Shown here: one piece after another, positions 1 to 9,375 of the stretch | Layout: each line of letters opens with the position of its first letter | Position numbering within the stretch: the stretch's first letter is position 1 | DNA from: Tatumella morbirosei | Lineage (GTDB): Bacteria > Pseudomonadota > Gammaproteobacteria > Enterobacterales > Enterobacteriaceae | Length of the DNA stretch: 64,000 bases | Direction of reading: 5' to 3' | Assembly: GCF_000757425.2 (NCBI RefSeq) | Contig: NZ_JPKR02000005.1 | Span: 806,001-870,000 of the forward strand | Notes under the pieces: model-generated | Databases searched by the model: none | What the model was told of the DNA's origin: nothing | What the model saw: only the letters and a program-made list of their open reading frames with translations | Program-made: the position numbers and the translations under genes

Positions 1-1
1 T

Positions 2-2281
<2,280 letters not shown>

Positions 2282-2303
2282 TCAGTACTGCCGAAACATC
2301 TGA

Positions 2304-2332
2304 CCCTCTTTGGTGACAAAGAGGGTTTTTTT
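2304..2332 (+). terminator. Rho-independent terminator of gyrB
   Basis: A perfect 9-bp stem (CCCTCTTTG / CAAAGAGGG) with a GTGA tetraloop is followed by seven T residues. It begins 22 bases after the gyrB stop codon. Confidence 0.95.
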
Positions 2333-2441
2333 ATTCCGAATCCCGCATTTTGTGTCTTTCCGCCATTAGCCATTAATAAATCCTATTTCATATCTCACTG
2401 ACCGGAGGCAATACTCATTCCATTAAACCATGGAGGTATGG

Positions 2442-3545
2442 ATGAAAGTTGCAGTTATTGGTGGTGGGGTTATAGGAGTCTCCTGTGCCCATCAGTTGGT
2501 TAAAGCCGGTGCTGAAGTTACTTTGTTCACTGAAGATATGTGGGCCTCTCAAGCTTCCGGTCGCTCCCTTTCCTGGTTAAATGCCTCCGGCTGCTGGCCA
2601 GAAAGTTATTACCTGTTACGTATGGCGGGGATTGCCCGTTATCAGACGCTGTATCACCGGCTATCACCAATCGACTGGCTCAAATTTTCTGGAGGAGTGT
2701 TCTGGTCCCGCCCCGAAGAAGTGGTTGAATGGCACAAGGCGGAAACTGACCATGGTTACCAGTCTGAGCTATTAAATGATCCTCAGCAACTGATGACGAT
2801 CGAAGCGCTGGTGAATCCACAGGCGGTTAACGGTGCGGCACTGTTCAATCCCGGAGAAGGTTGGGTAAGCCTGCCGGAACTTATTCACACGTTACTGGCA
2901 GAATTTACAGCACTGGGGGGGGAAACCGTACAACATGCAGGAAAAGTGCTGCCATCTGCCGATATGGAGGGGAGGATTTGCGGCGTGATTACCCCGGAAG
3001 ATGGGCTGTTGCCTTTTGACCGTGTGTTAGTCGCTTGTGGGGCTGAAACTCCTGCAGTGGTGGGTTCTCTGGGATACTCTCTGCCGGACGGGTCTGTATT
3101 ATCAATGCTTGCCATCAGTGAACCAGCCGATATTCTGCCTGACAAGGTCTTCAATACTCCGCGGGTGGCTTTACGTCCAAATCCCGGCCATACACTGGCG
3201 CTAGACCATAGTTGGTATGTTGAAGATATCCGCCAGCAGGACGACGGTAGTTTTACAGTCAGTCCACAAATCCCCGCACGTCTGCTGGAAGAAGCTGATC
3301 GGATACTTTCCCTTGGAACGCCGTTAAAAGTCGCCAGCTACAAAGCAGGTCGTAAGCCTGTTCCTGCCGATGGTTTTCCGGTGCTCGGTGAGTTACCCGG
3401 TTTCCCGGGCTGTTATATTGCATTCACCCATTCAGGAGCCACTCTGGCACTGATTATTGGTGAACTGCTGGCAGGAGAAATGGTGACCGGTAAGCGGCAC
3501 CCGATGCTGGCTGATTTCCGCCCGGAACGTTTTAATCAGGAATAA
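2442..3545 (+). CDS. FAD-dependent oxidoreductase, DadA/DAO family
   Basis: Predicted flavoprotein amine or amino-acid oxidase/dehydrogenase of 367 residues; the substrate cannot be read from the sequence. The N-terminus is a Rossmann dinucleotide-binding motif (GGGVIG, residues 7-12) and the C-terminus has the family signature GRKPVPADGFPVLG followed by THSGATLALIIGELLAGE, as in D-amino-acid dehydrogenases and opine/glycine-oxidase relatives. I chose the ATG at 2442 because GGAGG lies at 2432-2436; an in-frame ATG 12 bases upstream lacks such a site. The gene sits 21 bp before an amino-acid-type periplasmic binding protein, so the two are probably co-transcribed and may deal with the same substrate. 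This pair occupies the place where E. coli has yidB, suggesting an accessory insertion. No gene symbol is justified. Confidence 0.85.
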   Translation: MKVAVIGGGVIGVSCAHQLVKAGAEVTLFTEDMWASQASGRSLSWLNASGCWPESYYLLRMAGIARYQTLYHRLSPIDWLKFSGGVFWSRPEEVVEWHKAETDHGYQSELLNDPQQLMTIEALVNPQAVNGAALFNPGEGWVSLPELIHTLLAEFTALGGETVQHAGKVLPSADMEGRICGVITPEDGLLPFDRVLVACGAETPAVVGSLGYSLPDGSVLSMLAISEPADILPDKVFNTPRVALRPNPGHTLALDHSWYVEDIRQQDDGSFTVSPQIPARLLEEADRILSLGTPLKVASYKAGRKPVPADGFPVLGELPGFPGCYIAFTHSGATLALIIGELLAGEMVTGKRHPMLADFRPERFNQE

Positions 3546-3566
3546 CTTCAGGCCAGAGAGGGATTA

Positions 3567-4349
3567 ATGAAAAAGTGGATAGTGTTGTTGTTTGCCGGTG
3601 GAATGTCCGGTAGTTATGCCGCACAGACTTTGCCTCCCCTCACTGTAGGTATCGATCCTACCTTTCCGCCATTTGAATATATGGATGATTCTGGTCATCT
3701 GACCGGTTTCGATGTGCAACTGGGCGAGGAGATTTGTGAAAGAATTCACCGGCATTGTACGTTTGTATCACTGCCGTTTGATTCGCTCATTCCCGCGTTG
3801 CAGGCCCGAAAGTTTGACATCATCCTTTCATCGCTGTCGATAAACAATGAGCGCAAAAAGTCTGTCGATTTCTCCCTGCCGCTGTTCAGCACGCCGGTGT
3901 ATCTGATAGCCGCGAAGAGCAGTCCTCTGGTGGCAAATGCAGCGAGTCTTAAAGGTCATCGTGTGGGGGTACAACAGGGGTCTGTTTTTGAAACCTATGC
4001 AGATAAGTACTGGCGGCCACAGGGTGTGGAAGTGGTGAGCTATCAGTCACCTGACCAGATTTACACAGACCTGATCGCCGGCAGACTGGATGCAAGCCTG
4101 GATGATGCGGTGTCGGCTACTTTCTCATTTCTGAAAAAACCTCAGGGCGCCGGCTATGCTTTGAAGGGCAGGGAGGTGACCGATACTGCATTATTCGGTC
4201 AGGGGACAGGGATTGGTTTTCGGAAAGGCGAAGATCTTCAGCTTCAGCAGCAGGTCAATCAGGCGATCGCCGGGATCTATTCTGATGGGAGTTTTGCAAA
4301 GCTGAGCCACCAGTGGTTCACCTTTAATGTTGCAGTACAGCATAAGTAA
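3567..4349 (+). CDS. Periplasmic amino-acid-type solute-binding protein (HisJ/ArtJ family), orphan
   Basis: Predicted ABC-transporter substrate-binding protein of 260 residues, family 3 (polar amino acids, opines). A short Sec signal peptide ends near residue 18 (SYA|A). The mature start TVGIDPTFPPFEYMDDSGHLTGFDVQL is typical of lysine/arginine/ornithine or histidine binders, and the FDSLIPALQARKFD and SINNERKKSVDFS segments match the conserved ligand-pocket region. GAGAGGG precedes the ATG. No permease or ATPase gene is adjacent, so it must borrow another transporter or act as a receptor. The upstream FAD oxidoreductase is 21 bp away, which suggests an amino acid or amino-acid derivative as the shared ligand (inference). 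Specificity is unresolved. Confidence 0.88.
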   Translation: MKKWIVLLFAGGMSGSYAAQTLPPLTVGIDPTFPPFEYMDDSGHLTGFDVQLGEEICERIHRHCTFVSLPFDSLIPALQARKFDIILSSLSINNERKKSVDFSLPLFSTPVYLIAAKSSPLVANAASLKGHRVGVQQGSVFETYADKYWRPQGVEVVSYQSPDQIYTDLIAGRLDASLDDAVSATFSFLKKPQGAGYALKGREVTDTALFGQGTGIGFRKGEDLQLQQQVNQAIAGIYSDGSFAKLSHQWFTFNVAVQHK

Positions 4350-4496
4350 TTCTTCGGATGATATTCGCAGGAAATCAATAATCCAGTCTGATCAGTCAGA
4401 TACTGTGATCTGTGCGGATTGTTGCCAGGGGAACGCTGTCAGATTCGACGTAAACAGGATAGCATCAGATGATATTCGGTAAATCATGAGGATGTT

Positions 4497-5312
4497 ATGG
4501 CAATTAAACTGATAGCACTTGATATGGATGGCACGTTACTGGACCCGGAACATAAAATTACACCGGCAGTAAAATCAGCAATTGCCCGGGCTCAGGCACA
4601 GGGGATTATTGTGGTTCTGGCCTCCGGAAGACCCCATATAGGGATGAAGCGTTACATCACCGAGCTTGGCCTGGATACCCCGGGTCAGTTTTGCATCAGT
4701 TATAACGGTGCATTAGTCCAGCGTGCTGATGATGGAAGCTGTGTGGCGGAGGTCACGCTGGGTCACGCGGATTACCTGAAATTCTGGCAACTGTCCGTTG
4801 AGTATGGCGTCCATTTTCAGGCACTGGATAAAACCCACCTCTATACCCCCAATAAAGACATCAGTAAGTATACGGTGCATGAGGTTTCTCTGACTGGTAT
4901 TCCTTTGCGTTATCGCTCGCCTGAGGAGATGGACGCTACGCTACGCTTTCCAAAACTGATGATGATCGATGAGCCGGAATTACTGGATGCCGCGATTACC
5001 CGTCTGCCACCGGAAATTATGCAGGATTACACAATTCTGAAGAGTGCGCCGTACTATCTGGAAATCCTGAATAATCAGGTAAATAAAGGGGAGGGGGTCA
5101 GGAAACTGGCTGAACTCCTTGGCTTCACAGCGGATGAGGTGATGGCGATTGGCGATCATGAAAATGATCTGGCAATGATTGCTTATGCCGGCAGTGGCGT
5201 TGCAATGGGCAATGCTATTGACTCAGTAAAACGGCAAGCCCGCTATCAAACCACTACTAATGCAGAAGATGGTGTAGCCCGGGCTATCGAAAAATGGGCG
5301 CTCACTGCCTGA
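4497..5312 (+). CDS. yidA: HAD-family sugar phosphatase YidA
   Basis: Cytoplasmic Cof-type HAD phosphatase of 271 residues; E. coli YidA hydrolyses several sugar phosphates. The catalytic DMDGTLL motif is at residues 9-15 (nucleophile Asp9, acid/base Asp11), motif II is ASGRP near residue 42, and motifs III and IV (NKGEGVRKLAEL and GDHENDLAMI) follow in the last third, with a C2-type cap between. Length and sequence match E. coli YidA closely. In E. coli it is separated from gyrB by yidB; here the oxidoreductase/binding-protein pair lies between. A stem-loop follows the stop codon. Confidence 0.96.
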   Translation: MAIKLIALDMDGTLLDPEHKITPAVKSAIARAQAQGIIVVLASGRPHIGMKRYITELGLDTPGQFCISYNGALVQRADDGSCVAEVTLGHADYLKFWQLSVEYGVHFQALDKTHLYTPNKDISKYTVHEVSLTGIPLRYRSPEEMDATLRFPKLMMIDEPELLDAAITRLPPEIMQDYTILKSAPYYLEILNNQVNKGEGVRKLAELLGFTADEVMAIGDHENDLAMIAYAGSGVAMGNAIDSVKRQARYQTTTNAEDGVARAIEKWALTA

Positions 5313-5633
5313 AGCTGAAACAGGCATCGCCAGATGCCTGTCCTACCCCTGTTGTTAGTCCTCCACCTTTCTGACTGATTTTTTACACGGGCTTTCACTC
5401 CGGTGTCGTTACGGGTCAGCATTGTGTTACTTCATTGTAGCAACAGCCCTTCGGTGTATTCTCATTAAATACAATAATATTAATTAGTTAACAAGATCTG
5501 GCTAATGTTTGTCCGGTATTGTTACTCATAGTGACTGAGATCGCATTTTCTGTTAACACGCTAATAGTAACTATAGGTATCATTATTTCATCAAAACTAA
5601 TGATACTTTTTAAACTTTATTGAGGTGTTAACT
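5313..5633 (+). other. Intergenic region upstream of the secreted-protein array
   Basis: This stretch has no credible gene. It begins with an inverted repeat (ACAGGCATC, loop gcca, GATGCCTGT, 5320-5341) just after yidA that may act as a terminator, though it lacks a T run. The rest is AT-rich and presumably contains the promoter of the first array gene; a ribosome-binding site GAGGTG lies at 5622-5627. I found no operator that I recognise. Confidence 0.6.
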
Positions 5634-5846
5634 ATGAAAACGATGACGACTTTAATCACTGCTGCTGCCTTATCTGCATTGTCTTTCGGTGCCTTCGCTG
5701 AGTCTGTCTCTGCGACTAGCAGTACTCTGGATGGTGCTCAGGCACAGATTGCTGCAAAAGCCAAAGCAGCAGGTGCTTCTTCATACACCATTACCAGTGC
5801 TGTTAATAACAACCGTGTTTATATGACTGCAGAACTGAATAAATAA
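5634..5846 (+). CDS. Small secreted YdgH/BhsA/McbA-like protein (DUF1471), array copy 1
   Basis: A 70-residue predicted periplasmic or secreted protein. The signal peptide ends after SFGAFA (residue 22) and leaves a 48-residue mature chain with the DUF1471 pattern: A-rich helix (GAQAQIAAKAKAAGA), then SYTITSA and a final strand VYMTAELNK. E. coli relatives (BhsA, McbA, YhcN) are stress-induced and affect biofilm and envelope behaviour; the molecular role is unknown. A GTG nine bases upstream is in frame, but the ATG at 5634 follows GAGGTG (5622-5627) at normal spacing and starts the signal peptide. It is the most diverged at DNA level of four tandem copies, with its own upstream region. Confidence 0.85.
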   Translation: MKTMTTLITAAALSALSFGAFAESVSATSSTLDGAQAQIAAKAKAAGASSYTITSAVNNNRVYMTAELNK

Positions 5847-5990
5847 TCACTGATTATGAGTCGATACTTCCGTTTTTTTGTGACGGAGATCGCACAGTTA
5901 GTTAATAAAGAAATAGTGACATCAGTTATTATTAGCTGCATCAGGATTATTGATGTCCTGCGTAACAAATCACAGAGAAGGAATTTGACC

Positions 5991-6203
5991 ATGAAAATTA
6001 TGACTACTTTAGTTGCTGCGGCAGCATTATCTGCCCTGTCTTTTGGTGCTTTCGCTGAGTCTGTCTCTGCGACCAGCAGTACACTGGACGGAGCCCAGGC
6101 TCAGATTGCTGCGAAAGCCAAAGCAGCAGGTGCATCGTCATACACTATTACCAGTGCTACTGATAATAACCATGTATATATGACCGCTGAACTGAATAAA
6201 TAA
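5991..6203 (+). CDS. Small secreted YdgH/BhsA/McbA-like protein (DUF1471), array copy 2
   Basis: A 70-residue paralogue of the neighbouring copies, with the same signal peptide (cleavage after GAFA, residue 22) and a nearly identical mature domain; it differs around ATDNNHVYM near residue 57. The ATG at 5991 follows AGAAGGAA (5977-5984). A longer in-frame reading from 5856 exists but would bury the signal peptide, so I reject it. The 50 bases before the start resemble those before copies 3 and 4 (GAAGGAATTTGACC shared), indicating duplication of a unit that includes its leader. DUF1471 function is inferred from family membership only. Confidence 0.85.
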   Translation: MKIMTTLVAAAALSALSFGAFAESVSATSSTLDGAQAQIAAKAKAAGASSYTITSATDNNHVYMTAELNK

Positions 6204-6343
6204 ACGTATATATTCCTAAGTATTATTTTCTGACAGAAATTGTCTTTCTGGATAAGAAAAAATCGACGTAATAAATAACAAAGATGATTTAAATCAGGAC
6301 AATGTGTGCCCTGCGTAATAAACCATAAAGAAGGAATTTGACC

Positions 6344-6556
6344 ATGAAAACTATGACTACTTTAATTGCAGCTGCTGCATTATCTGCCCTGTCTTTCGGT
6401 GCTTTCGCTGAGTCTGTCTCTGCGACCAGTAGTACCCTGGATGGCGCTCAGGCTCAGATTGCCGCTAAAGCCAAAGCAGCAGGTGCATCTTCATATACTA
6501 TTACCAGTGCGATTAATAACAATCGTGTGTATATGTCTGCAGAGCTGAATAAATAA
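6344..6556 (+). CDS. Small secreted YdgH/BhsA/McbA-like protein (DUF1471), array copy 3
   Basis: A 70-residue secreted protein identical in amino-acid sequence to copy 4. Signal peptide residues 1-22, mature part residues 23-70. The start at 6344 is preceded by AAGAAGGAA (6329-6336). The 53 bases before the start (6291-6343) are identical to those before copy 4. Within the coding region the two differ at five positions, all silent third-codon bases, so the protein is conserved while the DNA has begun to drift. Probably transcribed in the array, each unit with its own leader. Confidence 0.86.
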   Translation: MKTMTTLIAAAALSALSFGAFAESVSATSSTLDGAQAQIAAKAKAAGASSYTITSAINNNRVYMSAELNK

Positions 6557-6693
6557 TAAAACCGACAGTATATTATTTTCTGACCGGTAAATACTCTCAG
6601 AAAATAACATTAATTTGCCGTGATGAATAATGCTGGTGTGAAATCAGGACAATGTGTGCCCTGCGTAATAAACCATAAAGAAGGAATTTGACC

Positions 6694-6906
6694 ATGAAAA
6701 CTATGACTACTTTAATTGCAGCTGCTGCATTATCTGCCCTGTCTTTCGGTGCTTTCGCTGAGTCTGTATCTGCGACCAGCAGTACCCTGGATGGCGCTCA
6801 GGCTCAGATTGCCGCGAAAGCTAAAGCAGCAGGTGCATCTTCATATACTATTACCAGTGCGATTAATAACAATCGTGTGTATATGTCTGCTGAGCTGAAT
6901 AAATAA
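6694..6906 (+). CDS. Small secreted YdgH/BhsA/McbA-like protein (DUF1471), array copy 4
   Basis: Last copy of the array, encoding exactly the same 70 residues as copy 3, 350 bases further on. It has the same leader, ribosome-binding site and signal peptide. A convincing terminator follows 25 bases after the stop codon, marking the end of the array. The identical protein with only silent changes indicates recent duplication under purifying selection or continuing gene conversion. Confidence 0.86.
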   Translation: MKTMTTLIAAAALSALSFGAFAESVSATSSTLDGAQAQIAAKAKAAGASSYTITSAINNNRVYMSAELNK

Positions 6907-6931
6907 TAAAACAGTGTGAGTAAGTCGCCGG

Positions 6932-6963
6932 AAAAGCTGCCTCAGGGCAGCTTTTCTTGTTTA
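6932..6963 (+). terminator. Rho-independent terminator after the secreted-protein array
   Basis: A perfect 10-bp stem (AAAAGCTGCC / GGCAGCTTTT) with a TCAG loop is followed by a T-rich tail (CTTGTTT). Confidence 0.9.
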
Positions 6964-7039
6964 TAGTGGATATGGTACTGGCGCAATGCTACAGAATATT
7001 GCATATTCCTCACCACCGGAACCGTAATGGACGCGTGCA

Positions 7040-8293
7040 ATGCAGGAAAAACAATTAACTTTTGACCCTCGCCATCATCAGCTGACAAACTCGCAGATCT
7101 GGACTCCGGACAGTCAATGGCTGGTTTTTGATACCCGACCACCGGAGGCGACGTTTAACAGCCTGACGGTCGAGCGTGTAAATGTTAATAACGGGCAGAA
7201 TGAAATCCTGTATCGGGCTTCACAGGGAGCCTGTGTCGGGGTGATCAGTTGCAGTCCCGGGCTTCCCGAACGCTATGTCTGCATTCACGGTCCCGAGAAT
7301 CCGGATAAGTTTTGGCATTATGATTTCCATCACCGTCGTGGCGTGATTATCGAGGATGGCCGCGCAATCACTCTGGATGCCTGTGATATTACCCCACCTT
7401 ATACTCCGGGGGCTTTACGAGGTGGGACTCATGTGCATATGTTTGATAGTGAAGGTGAATTCCTCAGTTTCACCTACAATGATCATGTGATGCATGAGCG
7501 ATCTTTGGCAGAAGATATGCGTAATGTGGGGGTGGCAGTACCCTTGCACCCGGTAATTGTTTGCGGACAGCATCCCCGGGAATATAACGGCAGCCATTTT
7601 TGCGTCCTGGTTAGTCAGACGACGGTGAATCCTCAACCCGGAAGTGATCAGATCAACCGGGCCTATGAGGAAGGATGGGTAGGTAACGCCGGTTATCGGA
7701 AAGCCAGCGGTGAATGGCAGCGCAGGGCGCTGGTATTTATTGGAGATACGCTCTCCAGCGAAGGGAGAAAGGTTCCGGAAATCTTTATTGTCGATTTACC
7801 AGAACACCCTGAAGACTTTACGACCGATGGTGTTTTTCCGTTGCAGGGACTGACTGACCGTTTACCTTTCCCACCACAGGGAGTAGTTCAGAGAAGACTG
7901 ACACACACTCGTGGAATTGCGTTACAGCCCCGTCACTGGTTACGAACATCACCAGATGGAAGTATCATCACTTTCCTGATGGCCGATGAGAATGGGATTA
8001 TCCAGTTGTGGAGTATCTCCCCTGAAGGGGGAACACCTGAACAGATCACCTGTCTCCCCGACAGTATTGCCTCGGTGGTAAACTGGCATCCGCAGGATGA
8101 TGTAGTGGCTTTTGTATGTGATAACAGCATTATGGCATGTGATATTCGTTCAGGGCTCTGCCGGAGACTGACTCCCCGTACTGAACAGGCACCCTGCGCC
8201 GATGCGGTAGTCTGGTCCCCTGACGGGCTGAAAATTGCTTATATGAGGGATATCAGCGGCTGGAGACAACTGTTTATGGTGACTGATTTTTGA
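7040..8293 (+). CDS. yidR: YidR family protein (DUF3748), TolB-like beta-propeller
   Basis: A 417-residue protein matching E. coli YidR along its length, for example WTPDSQWLVFD near residue 21, HGPENPDKFWHYDFHHRRG near 86, and TYNDHVMHE near 150. The repeated W/SPDG segments near both ends suggest a TolB/oligogalacturonate-lyase type beta-propeller. The biochemical function is unknown. It ends convergently with yidQ, overlapping it by 20 bases, as expected for the yidR-yidQ-ibpA neighbourhood of E. coli. There is no clear ribosome-binding site before the ATG at 7040, but the N-terminus aligns with the family, so the start is kept. Confidence 0.93.
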   Translation: MQEKQLTFDPRHHQLTNSQIWTPDSQWLVFDTRPPEATFNSLTVERVNVNNGQNEILYRASQGACVGVISCSPGLPERYVCIHGPENPDKFWHYDFHHRRGVIIEDGRAITLDACDITPPYTPGALRGGTHVHMFDSEGEFLSFTYNDHVMHERSLAEDMRNVGVAVPLHPVIVCGQHPREYNGSHFCVLVSQTTVNPQPGSDQINRAYEEGWVGNAGYRKASGEWQRRALVFIGDTLSSEGRKVPEIFIVDLPEHPEDFTTDGVFPLQGLTDRLPFPPQGVVQRRLTHTRGIALQPRHWLRTSPDGSIITFLMADENGIIQLWSISPEGGTPEQITCLPDSIASVVNWHPQDDVVAFVCDNSIMACDIRSGLCRRLTPRTEQAPCADAVVWSPDGLKIAYMRDISGWRQLFMVTDF

Positions 8294-8639
8294 CCGTGGC
8301 CGGTGGGGGAGGCATCATGGTATCTGTCCTGGCCAGAGTTTCGCTTTCAGCGACTCTGGCACGCAGCGAGCTCCCGCCTGATTTATTATCTTTACGGAAG
8401 TAATCCCACGGGACCAGCAGAGTATCCATAACTGCAGAAAACGGATAATCCACCACTGCAAGTGTTTTAATCGGCCAGCGCGTATTATGGTCTTCCAGTA
8501 TTTCAGTATTTGCCCGCGTACCCGAATAGTACCCTTGTTCCGGACCGGTATGTGACATCACACTGGAACAGCCGGTAGCACAGAACGCACACCAGACAAT
8601 GATACCTGCTGTCGGAATCCGGTTGATTACTTTAATCAT
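8274..8639 (-). CDS. yidQ: YidQ family lipoprotein (DUF1375)
   Basis: Predicted lipoprotein of 121 residues. The signal peptide ends in a lipobox with lipidated Cys24 (ATGC, residues 21-24), followed by SSVMSHTG, a hallmark shared with E. coli YidQ; YSGTRA and PFSAVMDTLLVPWDYFRKD are also conserved. I take the ATG at 8639, which follows AAAAGGGA on the minus strand, rather than the in-frame start seven codons upstream. Convergent with yidR with a 20-base overlap and divergent from ibpA. Function unknown. Confidence 0.92.
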   Translation of the reverse strand: MIKVINRIPTAGIIVWCAFCATGCSSVMSHTGPEQGYYSGTRANTEILEDHNTRWPIKTLAVVDYPFSAVMDTLLVPWDYFRKDNKSGGSSLRARVAESETLARTDTMMPPPPATVKNQSP

Positions 8640-8770
8640 AGTCGTCCCTTTTATCCTCAATAACCGATATTTCAGGCAGCTTTACTCGTTGCTTATATAA
8701 CTCAGATGACTGCGATGGTTCTTTGAGTGTAAGACAATTCTCATTAGTTACCCTAAAAAAACTCGATTTG

Positions 8771-8798
8771 CTTGAAAAAAATGCGATCGGCCCCATTT
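8771..8798 (+). promoter_or_regulatory. Sigma-32 heat-shock promoter of ibpA
   Basis: CTTGAAA (8771-8777) and CCCCATTT (8791-8798) are separated by 13 bases. Both match the RpoH consensus (CTTGAAA, CCCCATnT) almost perfectly and lie about 100 bases before the ibpA start, as in E. coli. Confidence 0.92.
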
Positions 8799-8805
8799 TA
8801 TCAGT

Positions 8806-8900
8806 AACGCCGCAGGATATCGCCGTCAGGGGTATCTGCACTTTTCGGTCTGTCCCTCAGGGAAGGCTATATATACTTGCTGAAATTCAGGAGTTTGATT
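8806..8900 (+). promoter_or_regulatory. ROSE-type RNA thermometer in the ibpA leader
   Basis: The leader from the predicted transcription start to the ATG ends in CTTGCTGAA (8876-8884) followed by TTCAGGAG (8886-8893). The two can pair so that the AGGAG Shine-Dalgarno is masked opposite the U(U/C)GCU motif with one unpaired G, which is the ROSE signature. Upstream segments can form the additional hairpins of the family. Melting on heat shock would free the ribosome-binding site. The 5' limit is approximate. Confidence 0.85.
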
Positions 8901-9326
8901 ATGCGTAACTTTGATCTGTCCCCCCTATACCGTTCAGCCATCGGTTTTGACCGTTTATTCAACCTGCTGGAGTCAAACCCTAACCAGGCGAATGGTGGCT
9001 ATCCTCCTTATAATGTTGAACTGGTTGATGACACCCACTACCGGATCACAATCGCGGTAGCTGGTTTTTCACAACAAGAACTGGATATTACCTTTCACGA
9101 CAACATGCTGGTAGTCAAAGGCTCACATCCTGTTGAACAACCAGAGAAAAAATACCTCTACCAGGGAATTGCAGAACGTAATTTCGAACGTAAATTCCAG
9201 TTAGCAGACCATATTGTAGTCCGCGATGCGCGGCTGGAAAATGGATTACTGAGTATCGACCTTGAGCGTATTACTCCCGAAGAAGTAAAACCCCGCCGCA
9301 TTGAAATCAGTGATTCTGCCCGCTAA
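8901..9326 (+). CDS. ibpA: Small heat-shock protein IbpA
   Basis: An ATP-independent holdase of 141 residues that binds aggregating proteins and hands them to DnaK/ClpB. It has the IbpA N-terminus [20 protein letters not shown], an alpha-crystallin domain (about 38-125, including [13 protein letters not shown]) and the C-terminal IEI motif used for oligomerisation, followed by a five-residue tail longer than in E. coli. AGGAG at 8889-8893 precedes the ATG. Transcription is expected from the sigma-32 promoter and translation is controlled by the ROSE element. There is no ibpB behind it; a terminator follows at once, so this appears to be the single-sHSP arrangement described for Erwiniaceae. 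Confidence 0.97.
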   Translation: MRNFDLSPLYRSAIGFDRLFNLLESNPNQANGGYPPYNVELVDDTHYRITIAVAGFSQQELDITFHDNMLVVKGSHPVEQPEKKYLYQGIAERNFERKFQLADHIVVRDARLENGLLSIDLERITPEEVKPRRIEISDSAR

Positions 9327-9348
9327 GTAACGGGTTAAAAGATGCCTG

Positions 9349-9375
9349 ACGCCGCATAAATTGCGGCGTTTTTTA
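9349..9375 (+). terminator. Rho-independent terminator after ibpA
   Basis: A perfect 8-bp GC-rich stem (ACGCCGCA / TGCGGCGT), loop TAAAT, then six T residues. It lies 22 bases after the ibpA stop and touches the end of the convergent eamA gene. Confidence 0.93.

Larger units (their letters stand above)
6291..6906 (+). repeat. 350-bp tandem duplication (leader plus gene, copies 3 and 4)
   Basis: Bases 6291-6556 and 6641-6906 are a direct repeat at an offset of 350. The 53-base leader is identical and the gene differs at five bases. Outside the repeat, the spacer sequence between the copies is unrelated to the sequence before copy 3, so the duplicated unit is the leader plus the gene. Confidence 0.9.

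Noticed and set aside
5634-6906. Regularly spaced repeats that might look like a CRISPR array or satellite
   Set aside because: The repeats are whole coding genes with leaders, start codons and signal peptides; units are about 350 bp and there are no short palindromic repeats with unique spacers.
7040-8293. Oligogalacturonate lyase
   Set aside because: The beta-propeller is TolB-like, but the sequence follows E. coli YidR (DUF3748) from end to end and sits beside yidQ; no lyase active-site pattern was recognised.
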